The notes under the pieces are model-generated. The model had not been told where the DNA came from and did no database searches. It was given only the letters and a program-made list of their open reading frames with translations. A stretch of DNA of 6,983 bases, taken from the NCBI GenBank assembly GCA_015491595.1, contig WFVP01000194.1, positions 1 to 6,983 on the forward strand, read 5' to 3'. The stretch comes from Anaerolineales bacterium (GTDB lineage: Bacteria; Chloroflexota; Anaerolineae; Anaerolineales; DRMV01). Shown one piece after another: positions 1-5,394 of the stretch. Both the position numbers and the translations under genes were made by a program. The first letter of the stretch is position 1. Every line of letters begins with the position of its first letter.

Positions 1-576
1 ACGGACGACCAGGGACGGGTCTGGTATCACATCGTGGAGCGATATGGCAGTTACGGGGACATATTCTGGGCCCGGGCCGAAGGTTTCCGGCCTCTGACCC
101 CCGAAGACATCACCCCTATCTCCCCCGAGGTGGAAGACAAGCGCATCGTGGCCGATGTGACCTATCAGACCCTTCGTTGCTACGAGGGGAACACCGAGGT
201 CTACTTCTGCCGAGTCTCCACCGGCGCCAAGTACGATGCTCAGGGCCGTCCGGTGGACACCTGGGCCACCCCCGTGGGCACGTTCCCCATCTGGCGCAAG
301 CTCATCTCCCTGCACATGAGCGGGGGGACCACGGGCGGTGGTTGGGACGTTCCGGGTGTCCCCTGGGTTTCCCTGTTTGTGGGCAGTGGCGTGGCCATTC
401 ACGGGACCTACTGGCACAACAACTACGGCGTTCCCATGTCCAACGGTTGCATCAATGCCCTGCCCGAAGACGCCCGTTGGATTTTCCGCTGGACATACCC
501 CACCGTGTCCTACGACCCCGGGGACCTGACCATTCCCATGCCGGGTGGCACGCGCGTGCAGGTGATTGAATCTTGA
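1..576 (+). CDS. L,D-transpeptidase (YkuD domain), 5' end outside window
   Basis: The frame is open from base 1, so the GTG at 34 is probably internal and the gene starts upstream; 191 residues are visible. The first residues (DDQGRVWYHI) look like the end of an SH3-like or cell-wall-binding repeat. A YkuD catalytic domain follows from about visible residue 50 to the end. Such enzymes cross-link peptidoglycan by 3-3 bonds or attach proteins to it, outside the cytoplasmic membrane, using a cysteine nucleophile. The family motif is seen as IHGTYWHNN, then SNGCIN, with His134 and the nucleophile Cys150 (visible numbering). The usual SHGC is SNGC here, so the second histidine is Asn148. The TPVGTFPIWRK segment is also typical of the family. 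A 69-base gap separates it from ccdA, and no functional link to the redox genes is evident. The family call is firm; the substrate is unknown. Confidence 0.9.
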   Translation, partial: TDDQGRVWYHIVERYGSYGDIFWARAEGFRPLTPEDITPISPEVEDKRIVADVTYQTLRCYEGNTEVYFCRVSTGAKYDAQGRPVDTWATPVGTFPIWRKLISLHMSGGTTGGGWDVPGVPWVSLFVGSGVAIHGTYWHNNYGVPMSNGCINALPEDARWIFRWTYPTVSYDPGDLTIPMPGGTRVQVIES

Positions 577-593
577 GGACGGCCAGGTAAGAT
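566..593 (+). promoter_or_regulatory. Weak candidate sigma-70-type promoter before ccdA
   Basis: TTGAAT at 566-571 and TAAGAT at 588-593 are separated by 16 bases; each matches the -35/-10 consensus at 4 of 6 positions. It would begin a transcript about 45 bases before the ccdA start. The -35 overlaps the last codons of the transpeptidase gene. In GC-rich DNA this is the best match I see in the gap, but such matches arise by chance, and read-through from upstream is equally possible. Confidence 0.22.
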
Positions 594-645
594 TCGCGGC
601 CCTGGGGCCTTCCATAGGGATGGGGACCCTGCAGGAGGAACGGTC

Positions 646-1374
646 ATGGTGGCGTATCTGTTGCAAACCCTTACGGCCTTCGTGGGTGGGGTAGTGTCCT
701 TTCTCTCCCCCTGTGTACTCCCTTTGGTGCCGGCTTACATCGGTTACCTGGGCGGTCAGGGCTTGCAAAAGGAAGGGCGCGCGCGGCAGTGGCATACTTT
801 GCGCCACGGCCTCGCCTTCGTGTTGGGCTTCAGCGTGATTTTCCTGACCCTGGGGATTACCGTATCCGCGGTGGGTCGGTTGCTCTATGACCTCCGCTTC
901 TACCTGGCCCGCATCGGCGGCGTCGTGGTCATCCTCTTCGGATTGCACATGTTGGGCCTGGTGCGTATTCCCCTGTTGAGTTACGAGTGGCGGGCCGGGG
1001 ATACGGAGAAGGTGGAAGGCCGCGGATACCTGACGTCCTTCCTCATGGGCGTCTTCTTCTCCGCGGGATGGTCTCCCTGTGTGGGCCCGGCCCTGGGTAC
1101 CATTCTGGCCCTGACCTTGCAGGAGGGCACCCTGGGTTGGGGGATGTTCTTGCTGGCCGTCTACTCCGCGGGTTTGGCGGTGCCCTTCCTGGCGGCGGCC
1201 TGGAGCATGGAATGGGTGGTCACCCTGCTCCAGCGTTACCGGAACGTCAGCCACTGGGCCGAGAAGGTCATGGGAGCCATCATCCTCTTCATGGGCGTGC
1301 TCTTGGTCACCGGACGCCTGGCGCGTCTGGCTTCGGTCACCACGTGGAGCGACCTCTGGAGGGTGCTATGGTAA
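646..1374 (+). CDS. ccdA: Cytochrome c biogenesis protein CcdA (DsbD-type transmembrane electron carrier)
   Basis: 242 residues and strongly hydrophobic, with about six membrane segments, the usual size for stand-alone CcdA. CcdA takes electrons from cytoplasmic thioredoxin and passes them across the membrane to extracytoplasmic thiol proteins through two membrane-embedded cysteines. Both are present in the expected duplicated setting: Cys23 in SFLSPCVLPLVPAYIGYL and Cys145 in SAGWSPCVGPALG. The ATG at 646 has a strong Shine-Dalgarno AGGAGG (633-638) 7 bases upstream, and the protein then begins directly with the first membrane helix, so the start is secure. The stop overlaps the next gene (ATGGTAA, 1368-1374), which implies translational coupling to its likely redox partner, the TlpA/ResA-like protein. 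The family is certain; the final substrates (cytochrome c, CuA site or others) are inferred from context. Confidence 0.96.
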   Translation: MVAYLLQTLTAFVGGVVSFLSPCVLPLVPAYIGYLGGQGLQKEGRARQWHTLRHGLAFVLGFSVIFLTLGITVSAVGRLLYDLRFYLARIGGVVVILFGLHMLGLVRIPLLSYEWRAGDTEKVEGRGYLTSFLMGVFFSAGWSPCVGPALGTILALTLQEGTLGWGMFLLAVYSAGLAVPFLAAAWSMEWVVTLLQRYRNVSHWAEKVMGAIILFMGVLLVTGRLARLASVTTWSDLWRVLW

Positions 1375-1949
1375 CGCAACGACGTGCTTCCTCTCCCCAA
1401 ATCCCCTTGTTGATTGGTCTGGGTCTGGCCTTGCTCATGACGGGCCTGGGCCTGGCCGTGACCCGGGTGTTGAGCGAGCGGGCCCGTATCCGCCAGAAGT
1501 ACGGCGAGGCGGGGTTGCAGACCTTCTCTTCCCGGGGAAAGCCCGCGCCGGACTTTACCCTGACGTCCCTGTCAGGGGAAACCTACCGCCTTCAGGACCT
1601 GCAGGGCCAGGGGGTGGTGGTGAACTTCTGGGCCACTTGGTGCCCTCCGTGTAAGGCGGAAATGCCCCTCTTGGAAGCGGCTGCCCAGGATTTGCGCGGG
1701 CAGGTCCTCTTCCTGGCCGTGAATTACGCGGAGCCCGAGGAGACGGTACGGGCCTTTGTGGAGGATATGGGCGGGTTTGAGGCCATGGTGATTCTGCTGG
1801 ACCCCCAGGGTGAGGTCAGCCGTCTGTACGGGGTGCAGGCCCTGCCCACTACCTTCTTCGTGAACGCCCGGGGGACGATTCAGGATGTGCATATTGGAGC
1901 CCTGGATGCCTCCCTTCTCACCAACTATCTTGAGAACCTGACCCCATAG
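1368..1949 (+). CDS. TlpA/ResA-like membrane-anchored thiol-disulfide oxidoreductase
   Basis: 193 residues. A basic N-terminus (MVTQRR) is followed by one uncleaved-looking membrane anchor at about residues 12-32. A short linker leads to a thioredoxin fold of the AhpC/TSA-Redoxin-TlpA group from about 57 to the end. The active site is WATWCPPCK with Cys92 and Cys95, and the cis-proline is Pro160 in ALPTTFF. The fold should face outward, where it would receive electrons from CcdA and reduce disulfides, as ResA and CcmG do for apocytochrome c and TlpA does for Sco and oxidase subunit II. The ATG at 1368 overlaps the ccdA stop by 7 bases and has GGAGGG at 1358-1363. A longer upstream reading in this frame runs through ccdA and lacks sensible protein content, so the short start is right. 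Whether it serves cytochrome c or oxidase copper-site assembly cannot be told from sequence, so no symbol is assigned. Confidence 0.94.
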   Translation: MVTQRRASSPQIPLLIGLGLALLMTGLGLAVTRVLSERARIRQKYGEAGLQTFSSRGKPAPDFTLTSLSGETYRLQDLQGQGVVVNFWATWCPPCKAEMPLLEAAAQDLRGQVLFLAVNYAEPEETVRAFVEDMGGFEAMVILLDPQGEVSRLYGVQALPTTFFVNARGTIQDVHIGALDASLLTNYLENLTP

Positions 1950-1991
1950 CCGGCCGAAGGAGCCGGGAGCCGCCCGGGAGGTGGGATTTTC

Positions 1992-2996
1992 ATGGACGTA
2001 CTCGCCTTCTTTCACCCTGAAGATGCCCAGTGGCCCACCCTGCAGACCTGGCTGCAGGAGCTCCAGGCCAAACATCCCCATCGTCTCATTCCCATTGACA
2101 TCACCCAGGACCCGGCCTTGCTGAAGCAGTATGGGGGGCGCACCCCCTTGCTGGAAATCGGCCCTTATACCCTGCAGGCGCCCTTCAGCAAGAAGACCCT
2201 GGAGGTCACCCTCGCGGCGGCACGGGACAGCAAAGCCTTTCGGGAAAGCGTGGGCAAAGCCCCCCGGCCCGTGACCTTTGGCCCCGTGGACCGCTTTTCC
2301 CTCTGGCTCTCCCGCAATTTCCTCTGGGTCTTCCTGGGGTTCCTGACCCTGTACGTTTCCCTGCCCTGGCTGGCTCCCGTGCTCATGAAAATCGGTTGGA
2401 CCCGCCCTGCCCGGTGGATTTACGCCGCGTACAGTGTGACCTGCCACCAGCTGGCCTTCCGGTCGTGGTTCCTGTTCGGAGAGCAGCCCGCTTATCCCCG
2501 CGCGGCCGCGGGGATGTCCGGCCTGAAGACCTACGGCCAGGTCACTGGTTACGACGAGGAAGACCTGTGGACGGCTCGGGCCTTCGTCGGCAACGAGCAG
2601 GTGGGATACAAGGTGGCCATTTGTGAGCGGGACGTGGCCATCTGGGGCGCGTTCTGGCTCTTCACGCTGGTCTTCACCCTGCTCTATCGGTTCAAAGGGC
2701 GACGGCTGCGGGCCCTGCCCTGGTATCTCTGGATTCTCATCGGCTGGGTCCCCATCGGGCTGGACGGTTTCAGCCAGTTGTTGAGCCAGATGCCCGGCTC
2801 CTTCCTCCCCTATCGGGAGAGCACGCCCCTGCTGCGCACCCTGACGGGGTTCATCTTCGGCCTCACCACCGCATGGTTCATGGTGCCCATGATGCAGGAG
2901 AGCATGGAGGAGACCCGGGCGCTGCTGTTGCGGAAGCAGCGCCTGCTGGAGGCCCGGGAACAGGCCCGGGCCGCGGCCGCGTCGGACGACGGATGA
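1992..2996 (+). CDS. Glutaredoxin-fold/DUF2085 membrane fusion protein, function unknown
   Basis: 334 residues. Residues 1-77 resemble a glutaredoxin-like (DUF836-type) fold: a first strand, a helix, then IDITQDPALLKQYGGRTPLLEI with the cis-proline-type TP at 51-52. The position of the redox CxxC is replaced by FHPEDAQW, and this domain contains no cysteine. Residues about 105-300 match my recollection of DUF2085 membrane proteins. Candidate membrane spans lie at 109-131, 215-232, 243-263 and 284-300, with a Cys-His-Gln motif at 151-153, Cys211 in ICERD, Asp258-Gly259 and Gln262, and a later R..TG-like stretch near 282-287. A soluble insert (about 162-205) lies between CHQ and CER. The end (302-334) is a charged helix likely to be cytoplasmic. 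The start has a near-perfect Shine-Dalgarno GGGAGGTG at 1976-1983. It lies 42 bases after the TlpA-like gene and so probably shares its transcript. I infer a membrane redox or metal role from neighbours only. Confidence 0.75.
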   Translation: MDVLAFFHPEDAQWPTLQTWLQELQAKHPHRLIPIDITQDPALLKQYGGRTPLLEIGPYTLQAPFSKKTLEVTLAAARDSKAFRESVGKAPRPVTFGPVDRFSLWLSRNFLWVFLGFLTLYVSLPWLAPVLMKIGWTRPARWIYAAYSVTCHQLAFRSWFLFGEQPAYPRAAAGMSGLKTYGQVTGYDEEDLWTARAFVGNEQVGYKVAICERDVAIWGAFWLFTLVFTLLYRFKGRRLRALPWYLWILIGWVPIGLDGFSQLLSQMPGSFLPYRESTPLLRTLTGFIFGLTTAWFMVPMMQESMEETRALLLRKQRLLEAREQARAAAASDDG

Positions 2997-3037
2997 CCGG
3001 AGGTCCCTCGTGGCCGGCCCGCCCCGGTCCCCTTGCT

Positions 3038-3043
3038 GAGGAG
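3038..3043 (+). promoter_or_regulatory. Ribosome binding site deciding the pgeF start
   Basis: GAGGAG lies 6 bases before the ATG at 3050. It favours that start over the in-frame ATG at 2993, which overlaps the preceding stop as ATGA but would add 19 residues rich in Gly, Pro and Ala that are not typical of the family N-terminus. Confidence 0.6.
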
Positions 3044-3049
3044 CGCGCG

Positions 3050-3832
3050 ATGCCCTTTCGGTCCCGCGACGGCCTGTCCTGGTGGTACGACGAAGTGCTG
3101 GAGGAACTGGGGGTGTTGCACGGCGTGTTCACCCGCCAGGGCGGTGTGAGTCCGGCTCCCTGGAACACCCTCAACACCAGCATCACCGTAGGGGACGACC
3201 CCCGGCGGGTGCGGGAGAACCTGGTCCGGGTCTTCCAGGCCCTGGAGCGTCCTTTCGCGTCCCGGTACGATACCTGGCTGGTGCATGGGGCGCAGGTGGT
3301 CCAGGCCCTTGTTCCCCGCGGGCGTCGTATGCCGCCCCTGCAGGCCGACGCCATCATCACCCATCTCCCTCACGTTACCCTGCTGATGCGTTTCGCTGAT
3401 TGTCTGCCCGTTTTGGTGTACGAGCCCCGGAGGCGAGTTCTGGGCATCGCCCATGCGGGTTGGCGCAGCACGGCCCGGGGGGTGGCCATGGCCCTGGTGG
3501 ACGCCCTGGTCCAGGCCTACGATGCCCGGCCTGCGGACATGGTGGCGGTACTGGGTCCGGCCATCGGCCCCGACCATTACGAAGTGGGCCCCGACGTGCA
3601 TCAGGCCTTGCGCACCGCCTTCGGGGAAGCCGCCGAGGCCTGGTTCCGCCCTCGCGGGAGGCGGTTCACCCTGGACCTCTGGGCGGCCAATGCCTGGCAA
3701 TTGCGCCAGGTTGGTGTGGGTACGGTGCGCATCTCCGGCCTGTGCACGGCCTGCGATACCCACCGTTGGTTCTCCCACCGGGCCGAAAAGGGGCGCACCG
3801 GCCGCTTTCCCGTCCTCATGGCGTTGAAGTAG
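3050..3832 (+). CDS. pgeF: PgeF/YfiH-type purine nucleoside phosphorylase (laccase-domain, Cu-oxidase_4 family)
   Basis: 260 residues from the chosen start, the normal family length. Members were long called multicopper polyphenol oxidases. They are now known as cytosolic zinc-dependent enzymes acting on purine nucleosides, and in E. coli the protein (PgeF) removes misincorporated L-Ser from peptidoglycan precursors. The metal-site triad is visible: His79 (VHGAQ), Cys118 (RFADCLPV) and His135 (IAHAGWR). The 17-residue Cys-His spacing is as in characterised members. Further family marks are FTRQGGVS near the N-terminus, GPAIGP, YEVG, and CTACD near the end. The start at 3050 is preferred because of GAGGAG at 3038-3043; ATG 2993 would give an ATGA overlap with the DUF2085 gene and cannot be excluded. 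It is the last gene before a hairpin with a T-rich tail, so it probably ends the ccdA transcript. A direct link to oxidase assembly is not implied. Confidence 0.93.
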   Translation: MPFRSRDGLSWWYDEVLEELGVLHGVFTRQGGVSPAPWNTLNTSITVGDDPRRVRENLVRVFQALERPFASRYDTWLVHGAQVVQALVPRGRRMPPLQADAIITHLPHVTLLMRFADCLPVLVYEPRRRVLGIAHAGWRSTARGVAMALVDALVQAYDARPADMVAVLGPAIGPDHYEVGPDVHQALRTAFGEAAEAWFRPRGRRFTLDLWAANAWQLRQVGVGTVRISGLCTACDTHRWFSHRAEKGRTGRFPVLMALK

Positions 3833-3849
3833 CGGCCGGTTTCGTTTTT
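3797..3849 (+). terminator. Rho-independent terminator candidate at the end of pgeF
   Basis: A perfect 10-base inverted repeat (ACCGGCCGCT at 3797-3806, AGCGGCCGGT at 3831-3840) encloses a 24-base loop and is followed at once by TTCGTTTTT. The right arm contains the last two bases of the pgeF stop codon. A GC-rich stem with a T-rich tail at a gene end, before a change of transcription unit, supports termination. The loop is longer than typical and the T run is interrupted by CG. Confidence 0.55.
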
Positions 3850-3875
3850 GCGCGCTTCGGGCCGTTGGCGGCGGC

Positions 3876-3899
3876 AATCCCGCGTCCCGGGCGGGATTT
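3876..3899 (+). terminator. Second hairpin in the pgeF-ctaG gap, weak terminator or regulatory stem
   Basis: AATCCCGC (3876-3883) and GCGGGATT (3891-3898) form a perfect 8-bp stem with a 7-base loop, flanked by A-rich and short T (TTT) ends. It could back up the first hairpin as a terminator. The T tract is only three bases, so termination strength is doubtful. It lies upstream of the candidate -10 for ctaG, so it would not be in that transcript. Confidence 0.4.
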
Positions 3900-3925
3900 G
3901 CTGCGTCGAGAGGCCTGCCCCCGGG

Positions 3926-3931
3926 TACAAT
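3926..3931 (+). promoter_or_regulatory. Candidate -10 element (TACAAT) for the ctaG operon
   Basis: TACAAT matches the TATAAT consensus at 5 of 6 positions in otherwise very GC-rich DNA, 45 bases before the ctaG start and after two hairpins, which is the expected place for a promoter. The best -35-like hexamer is TTGCTG at 3898-3903, but its spacing is 22 bases, too long for a standard sigma-70 promoter. The true -35 may therefore be weak or an activator may be used. Confidence 0.4.
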
Positions 3932-3962
3932 AGGCCCGATGCACCGGTTCGAGCTTATGTGT

Positions 3963-3968
3963 GGGAGG
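3963..3968 (+). promoter_or_regulatory. Ribosome binding site deciding the ctaG start
   Basis: GGGAGG lies 8 bases before the ATG at 3977 and supports that start. An in-frame ATG at 3848 would begin inside the terminator/promoter gap and add 43 arginine-rich residues unlike any CtaG N-terminus. Confidence 0.75.
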
Positions 3969-3976
3969 CACGGTCC

Positions 3977-4879
3977 ATGACTTGGTGGCAGGTTTTGCGC
4001 CTGTGGGAATGGCGCTGGGAAGTGGTGTTTCCCCTGGTGGTGTTGGGTTACCTCTATTTCCGGGGCTGGAAACGGCTCCGGCAACGGGGAAGCCAGCAGA
4101 GCGCCAGTCCCAGGCGATTGGCCGCGTACTGGACGGGGCTCTTCTTGATTTTCCTGGCCCTGGTGTCGCCCATCGCGCCCCTCTCCCAGTACCTGTTCTC
4201 CGTGCACATGGTGCAGCACATGTTGCTCATCATGTTCGCTCCTCCACTGCTCTGGTTGGGCAATCCCATGCCCCTGTTCCTGTGGGCCCTGCCCCGGCCC
4301 CAGCGTCGCCATTGGGGATTGGGGATTTTCGGCCCCCAGGCGGCCTTTCGTCGTTACCTCAAGGCCCTGACCACCCGGAAAATCGCCTGGATGGCCTTCA
4401 TCGCCATTTACATCGGCTGGCATGACCCCAACCTGTACAGCCTGGCCCTGGCCTATCCCCGGCTGCACGACGTGCAACACCTTACGTACTTCGCCGCCGC
4501 CATGCTGTATTGGTGGCACGTGACCAACGCCGGACCCCGCATCCACGGCCGCTTCTCCTTCCCGTCCCGTTTGGTCTACCTGCTCAGCGCGGTGCCCGTG
4601 AACATGGTCACCGGTCTGGCCATCGCCTTCGCCAAAGTGCCCATGTACGCCTACTACCGCACCGTGCCCCGCTACTTCAGCCTGTCCGTGCTGGACGACC
4701 AGCGCCTGGCGGGCATGGTGATGTGGATTTTCGGGAACATGATGCTCATCTACGCAGCCCTGGTGTTCGTCGCCCGCTACATCTCCCAGGAGGAACGGAA
4801 GACGGCCCGTCATCCTTACCACCTGGGCACCGAGGCCCAGATGCGGGCGCCCGGCTGGGAGGAGTCAGGGTCCTCATGA
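3977..4879 (+). CDS. ctaG: CtaG-type cytochrome c oxidase assembly factor (Caa3_CtaG family)
   Basis: 300 residues and polytopic, with roughly six to seven hydrophobic spans between residue 15 and 275, in line with the caa3-type CtaG family. This family is distinct from the single-span Cox11-type CtaG of proteobacteria. It is needed to form active caa3 oxidase in Bacillus and is thought to help copper delivery to subunit I (CuB). Possible metal-ligand histidines in or near membrane helices are visible: His77 and His81 (VHMVQH), His149 (GWHDP), His164 and His168 (LHDVQH), and His181 (WWHVTN). The two H-x-x-x-H pairs are hallmarks of the family. It is likely the first gene of a new operon: it follows hairpins and a TACAAT element, and its stop overlaps the next start as ATGA. 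The oxidase subunits themselves are not in the window. Confidence 0.93.
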   Translation: MTWWQVLRLWEWRWEVVFPLVVLGYLYFRGWKRLRQRGSQQSASPRRLAAYWTGLFLIFLALVSPIAPLSQYLFSVHMVQHMLLIMFAPPLLWLGNPMPLFLWALPRPQRRHWGLGIFGPQAAFRRYLKALTTRKIAWMAFIAIYIGWHDPNLYSLALAYPRLHDVQHLTYFAAAMLYWWHVTNAGPRIHGRFSFPSRLVYLLSAVPVNMVTGLAIAFAKVPMYAYYRTVPRYFSLSVLDDQRLAGMVMWIFGNMMLIYAALVFVARYISQEERKTARHPYHLGTEAQMRAPGWEESGSS

Positions 4880-5394
4880 AGCGGGTGTGGCTCATAATGG
4901 TGGGGGTGGTCGTGGGGTTCGCCTTCCTTCCGGCGGGCGTTCGCGCTCATGGCGGAGGGCAACCCCAGGTGGTGGGCGGTCGGGTAGGCCCCTATCGGGT
5001 GAACATCTGGACGTCGCCGGAGCCTCCCCGGGCGCAGGCACCCTTTCACGTCACTGTGGCCGTGTACCAGCCGGGTGAGCGGCGGGACATTCCGGTAACC
5101 CACGCCCAGGTCACGGTGGTCCTCACCCCGGAACAGGGTGCGCCCCTGACCGTGGAGGCGGTTCCGGGAGAAGCCTATCCCTACTACTACGAAGCCGATG
5201 TCGACCTGCCCTGGGAAGGCCCATGGCAGGTCGCGGTGCACGTGCGTCTACCCGATACCCAGGACGAGGCGGTGTTCACCTTCTCGGTGGAGGCCCGGCC
5301 GGCCTCTCGTATCCCGACCCTCTGGGTGGCCACCGGGCTGTTGTTGCTCATTGCGATTCTGGGATGGTGGTGGGGAGGTCGTCGGAATGCGTGA
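4876..5394 (+). CDS. YtkA-like secreted, membrane-anchored protein, possible copper handling
   Basis: 172 residues. Residues 1-24 form a clear signal peptide: basic start, hydrophobic core, then a VRA cleavage site before His25. A single beta-rich domain (about 30-142) follows, with strands such as FHVTVAVY, AQVTVVL and WQVAVHVRL. After PASRIPT comes one C-terminal membrane span at about 146-167 and a basic GGRRNA tail that would stay in the cytoplasm. The fold suggests the YtkA/FixH-like or CopC-like immunoglobulin group seen beside oxidase assembly genes. After cleavage the mature protein would begin with histidine (HGGG), which recalls the N-terminal histidine copper ligands of CopC-type proteins; that role is inference. 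The ATG overlaps the ctaG stop (ATGA, 4876-4879) and the gene ends 8 bases inside surf1, so it is translationally coupled to two oxidase assembly factors. No other metal motif is obvious. Confidence 0.75.
   Translation: MKRVWLIMVGVVVGFAFLPAGVRAHGGGQPQVVGGRVGPYRVNIWTSPEPPRAQAPFHVTVAVYQPGERRDIPVTHAQVTVVLTPEQGAPLTVEAVPGEAYPYYYEADVDLPWEGPWQVAVHVRLPDTQDEAVFTFSVEARPASRIPTLWVATGLLLLIAILGWWWGGRRNA

Noticed and set aside
581..612. Possible hairpin GGCCAGG...CCTGGGGCC in the gap before ccdA
   Set aside because: The arms pair only with a two-base bulge and no T-tract follows; not convincing as a terminator for the transpeptidase gene.
1572..2447. A 291-codon open frame on the minus strand opposite the TlpA-like gene and the start of the DUF2085 gene
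   Set aside because: Low-complexity composition (Gly, Gln, His, Pro) with no recognisable motif; the opposite strand has clear family motifs such as WCPPC.
2494..2515. Perfect 9-bp stem (ATCCCCGCG / CGCGGGGAT) with a 4-base loop inside the DUF2085 gene
   Set aside because: It lies mid-gene with no T-tract and encodes the Tyr-Pro-Arg-Ala stretch of the soluble insert. A stem of this size is not surprising by chance in GC-rich DNA.
2993..3049. Longer pgeF start at ATG 2993, overlapping the preceding stop as ATGA
   Set aside because: The overlap is attractive for coupling, but the extra 19 residues are atypical for the family and ATG 3050 has the better-spaced GAGGAG. Kept as an alternative only.
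3848..3976. N-terminal extension of ctaG from ATG 3848
   Set aside because: It would translate the terminator/promoter gap, is arginine-rich, and lacks a ribosome binding site, while ATG 3977 has GGGAGG at good spacing and leads into the expected membrane protein.
2810..4822. A long (670-codon) open frame on the minus strand opposite the DUF2085 gene end, pgeF and most of ctaG
   Set aside because: It is rich in Gly, His, Pro, Gln and Arg without any domain, spans three well-supported plus-strand genes and their terminator/promoter gap, and is explained by high GC at third codon positions of the real genes.
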